Under the pieces are notes generated by a model. It was given only the letters and a program-made list of their open reading frames with translations. It was not told the origin of the DNA and searched no databases. A program made the translations under genes and the position numbers. From Auanema rhodensis (Eukaryota; Nematoda; Chromadorea; Rhabditida; Rhabditidae): a stretch of DNA of 64,000 nt. Below are positions 63,101-64,000 of this stretch, piece by piece (positions within the stretch are counted from its first letter, which is position 1; every line of letters begins with the position of its first letter). The DNA lies in contig OZ059898.1 in assembly GCA_964057225.1 (NCBI GenBank), positions 1,364,001-1,428,000 on the forward strand, given 5' to 3'.

Positions 63101-64000
63101 TTTTTCGAAAAAATTTTTGTCAAAATGTTTTTGGAAGCAATGTTGAGTGTACATGGAAACTCAACATACACTAATGCATCATTTTTCAAACGATCATAAC
63201 TAATTTTTGTATTAAGCGTTTTTCAATGTAGTATAGTGCATTCGATGCGGATTTTTAAGCTGCGTCGATCTGTGTTATCAGATTTGCGCTAGCTTAAAAA
63301 TGCACCGAGATATCAACTGATATAAGTTCACACTTATATCCTCGATTTTCACCCTGAAGAATTAATTTTTTCGTTGAATAACATTGTCCATCGTCTTTGC
63401 CTTGAAAAAAGGAATCTAAAAACATCTACTTTTTGCTAAATTATTTTGAAATTTTTCGAAAAAATTTTTGTCAAAATATTTTTGGAAGCAATGTTGAGTG
63501 TACATGGAAACTCAACATACACTAATGCATCATTTTTCAAACGATCATAACTAATTTTTGTATTAAGCGTTTCTCAATGTAGTATAGTGCATTCGATGCG
63601 GATTTTTAAGCTGCGTCGATCTGTGTTATCAGATTTGCGCTAGCTTAAAAATGCACCGAGATATTAACTGATATAAGTTCACACTTATATCCTCGATTTT
63701 CACCCTGAAGAATTAATTTTTTCGTTGAATAACAGTGTCCATCGTCTTTGCCTTGAAAAAAGGAATCTAAAAACATCTACTTTTTGCTAAATTATTTTGA
63801 AATTTTTCGAAAAAATTTTTGTCAAAATGTTTTTGGAAGCAATGTTGAGTGTACATGGAAACTCAACATACACTAATGCATCATTTTTCAAACGATCATA
63901 ACTAATTTTTGTATTAAGCGTTTTTCAATGTAGTATAGTGCATTCGATGCGGATTTTTAAGCTGCGTCGATCTGTGTTATCAGATTTGCGCTAGCTTAAA

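Larger units (their letters stand above)
56471..64000 (+). repeat. 351-bp satellite, array right of the retrotransposon (runs off the right edge)
   Basis: About 21 plus-orientation monomers. ggaatct at 56742 and 63411 are exactly 19 x 351 bp apart. The register continues that of the left array once the element and one target copy are removed. Variants frequent here include ttatcttgaaa, ttaagtgtttctc and gcactgagat. No genes seen. Confidence 0.97.

Overview
This window is eukaryotic and non-coding for most of its length. About 88% of it is an AT-rich satellite with a 351-bp monomer. One full-length BEL/Pao LTR retrotransposon (48928..56470) is inserted in the array. BEL/Pao elements are known only from animals, and the primer-binding site matches the 3' end of a metazoan-type tRNA-Gly. 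The TATA box and TCATTT-type initiator fit an arthropod. I infer an insect or related arthropod and cannot name the species. There are no prokaryotic operons, rRNA or tRNA genes, CRISPR arrays or single-copy host genes.

Layout. 1..8416 is a rearranged satellite zone with monomers in both orientations: + (1..659), - (660..4002), + (4003..5424), - (5425..8416). The plus-to-minus and minus-to-plus switch junctions each occur twice with the same bases, so the zone is a segmental duplication of about 4.4-4.8 kb. Truncated monomers of 236 and 279 bp occur only in the inverted blocks. 8417..48927 is head-to-tail plus-orientation monomers in exact 351-bp register (115 monomers with no net indel between 8478 and 48843). 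It is overlaid by local higher-order duplications of 7, 8, 10 and other numbers of monomers. 56471..64000 continues the same array in the same register once the insertion is removed, with 5-, 4- and 2-monomer higher-order repeats.

Retrotransposon. Two LTRs of 321 bp, identical as far as I can see, flank the element inside a 5-bp (or 6-bp) target duplication. Internally it has a tRNA-Gly primer-binding site, then gag (DUF1759 core, three zinc knuckles). A pro-pol frame follows at -1 to gag, with protease, reverse transcriptase, RNase H, integrase and DUF5641 regions. The 94-base gag/pol overlap holds an AAATTTT slippery heptamer, so Pol is probably made as a Gag-Pol frameshift product. Pol shows two departures from consensus: protease DTC for DTG, and reverse transcriptase YVDN for YVDD.

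The most unusual part is 55263..56149, between pol and the 3' LTR. It looks like a second, complete small transcription unit. It has a poly(A) signal ending pol, an ACGT-motif promoter resembling the element's own LTR promoter, and a TATA box 30 bases before an initiator. A two-exon gene follows (50-bp intron, 150 codons), encoding a helical segment plus three zinc knuckles like those of Gag but without the capsid-like domain, then its own AATAAA. I read it as a gag-derived 'mini-Gag' accessory gene. Its function is unknown; a regulatory or RNA-binding role is inference.
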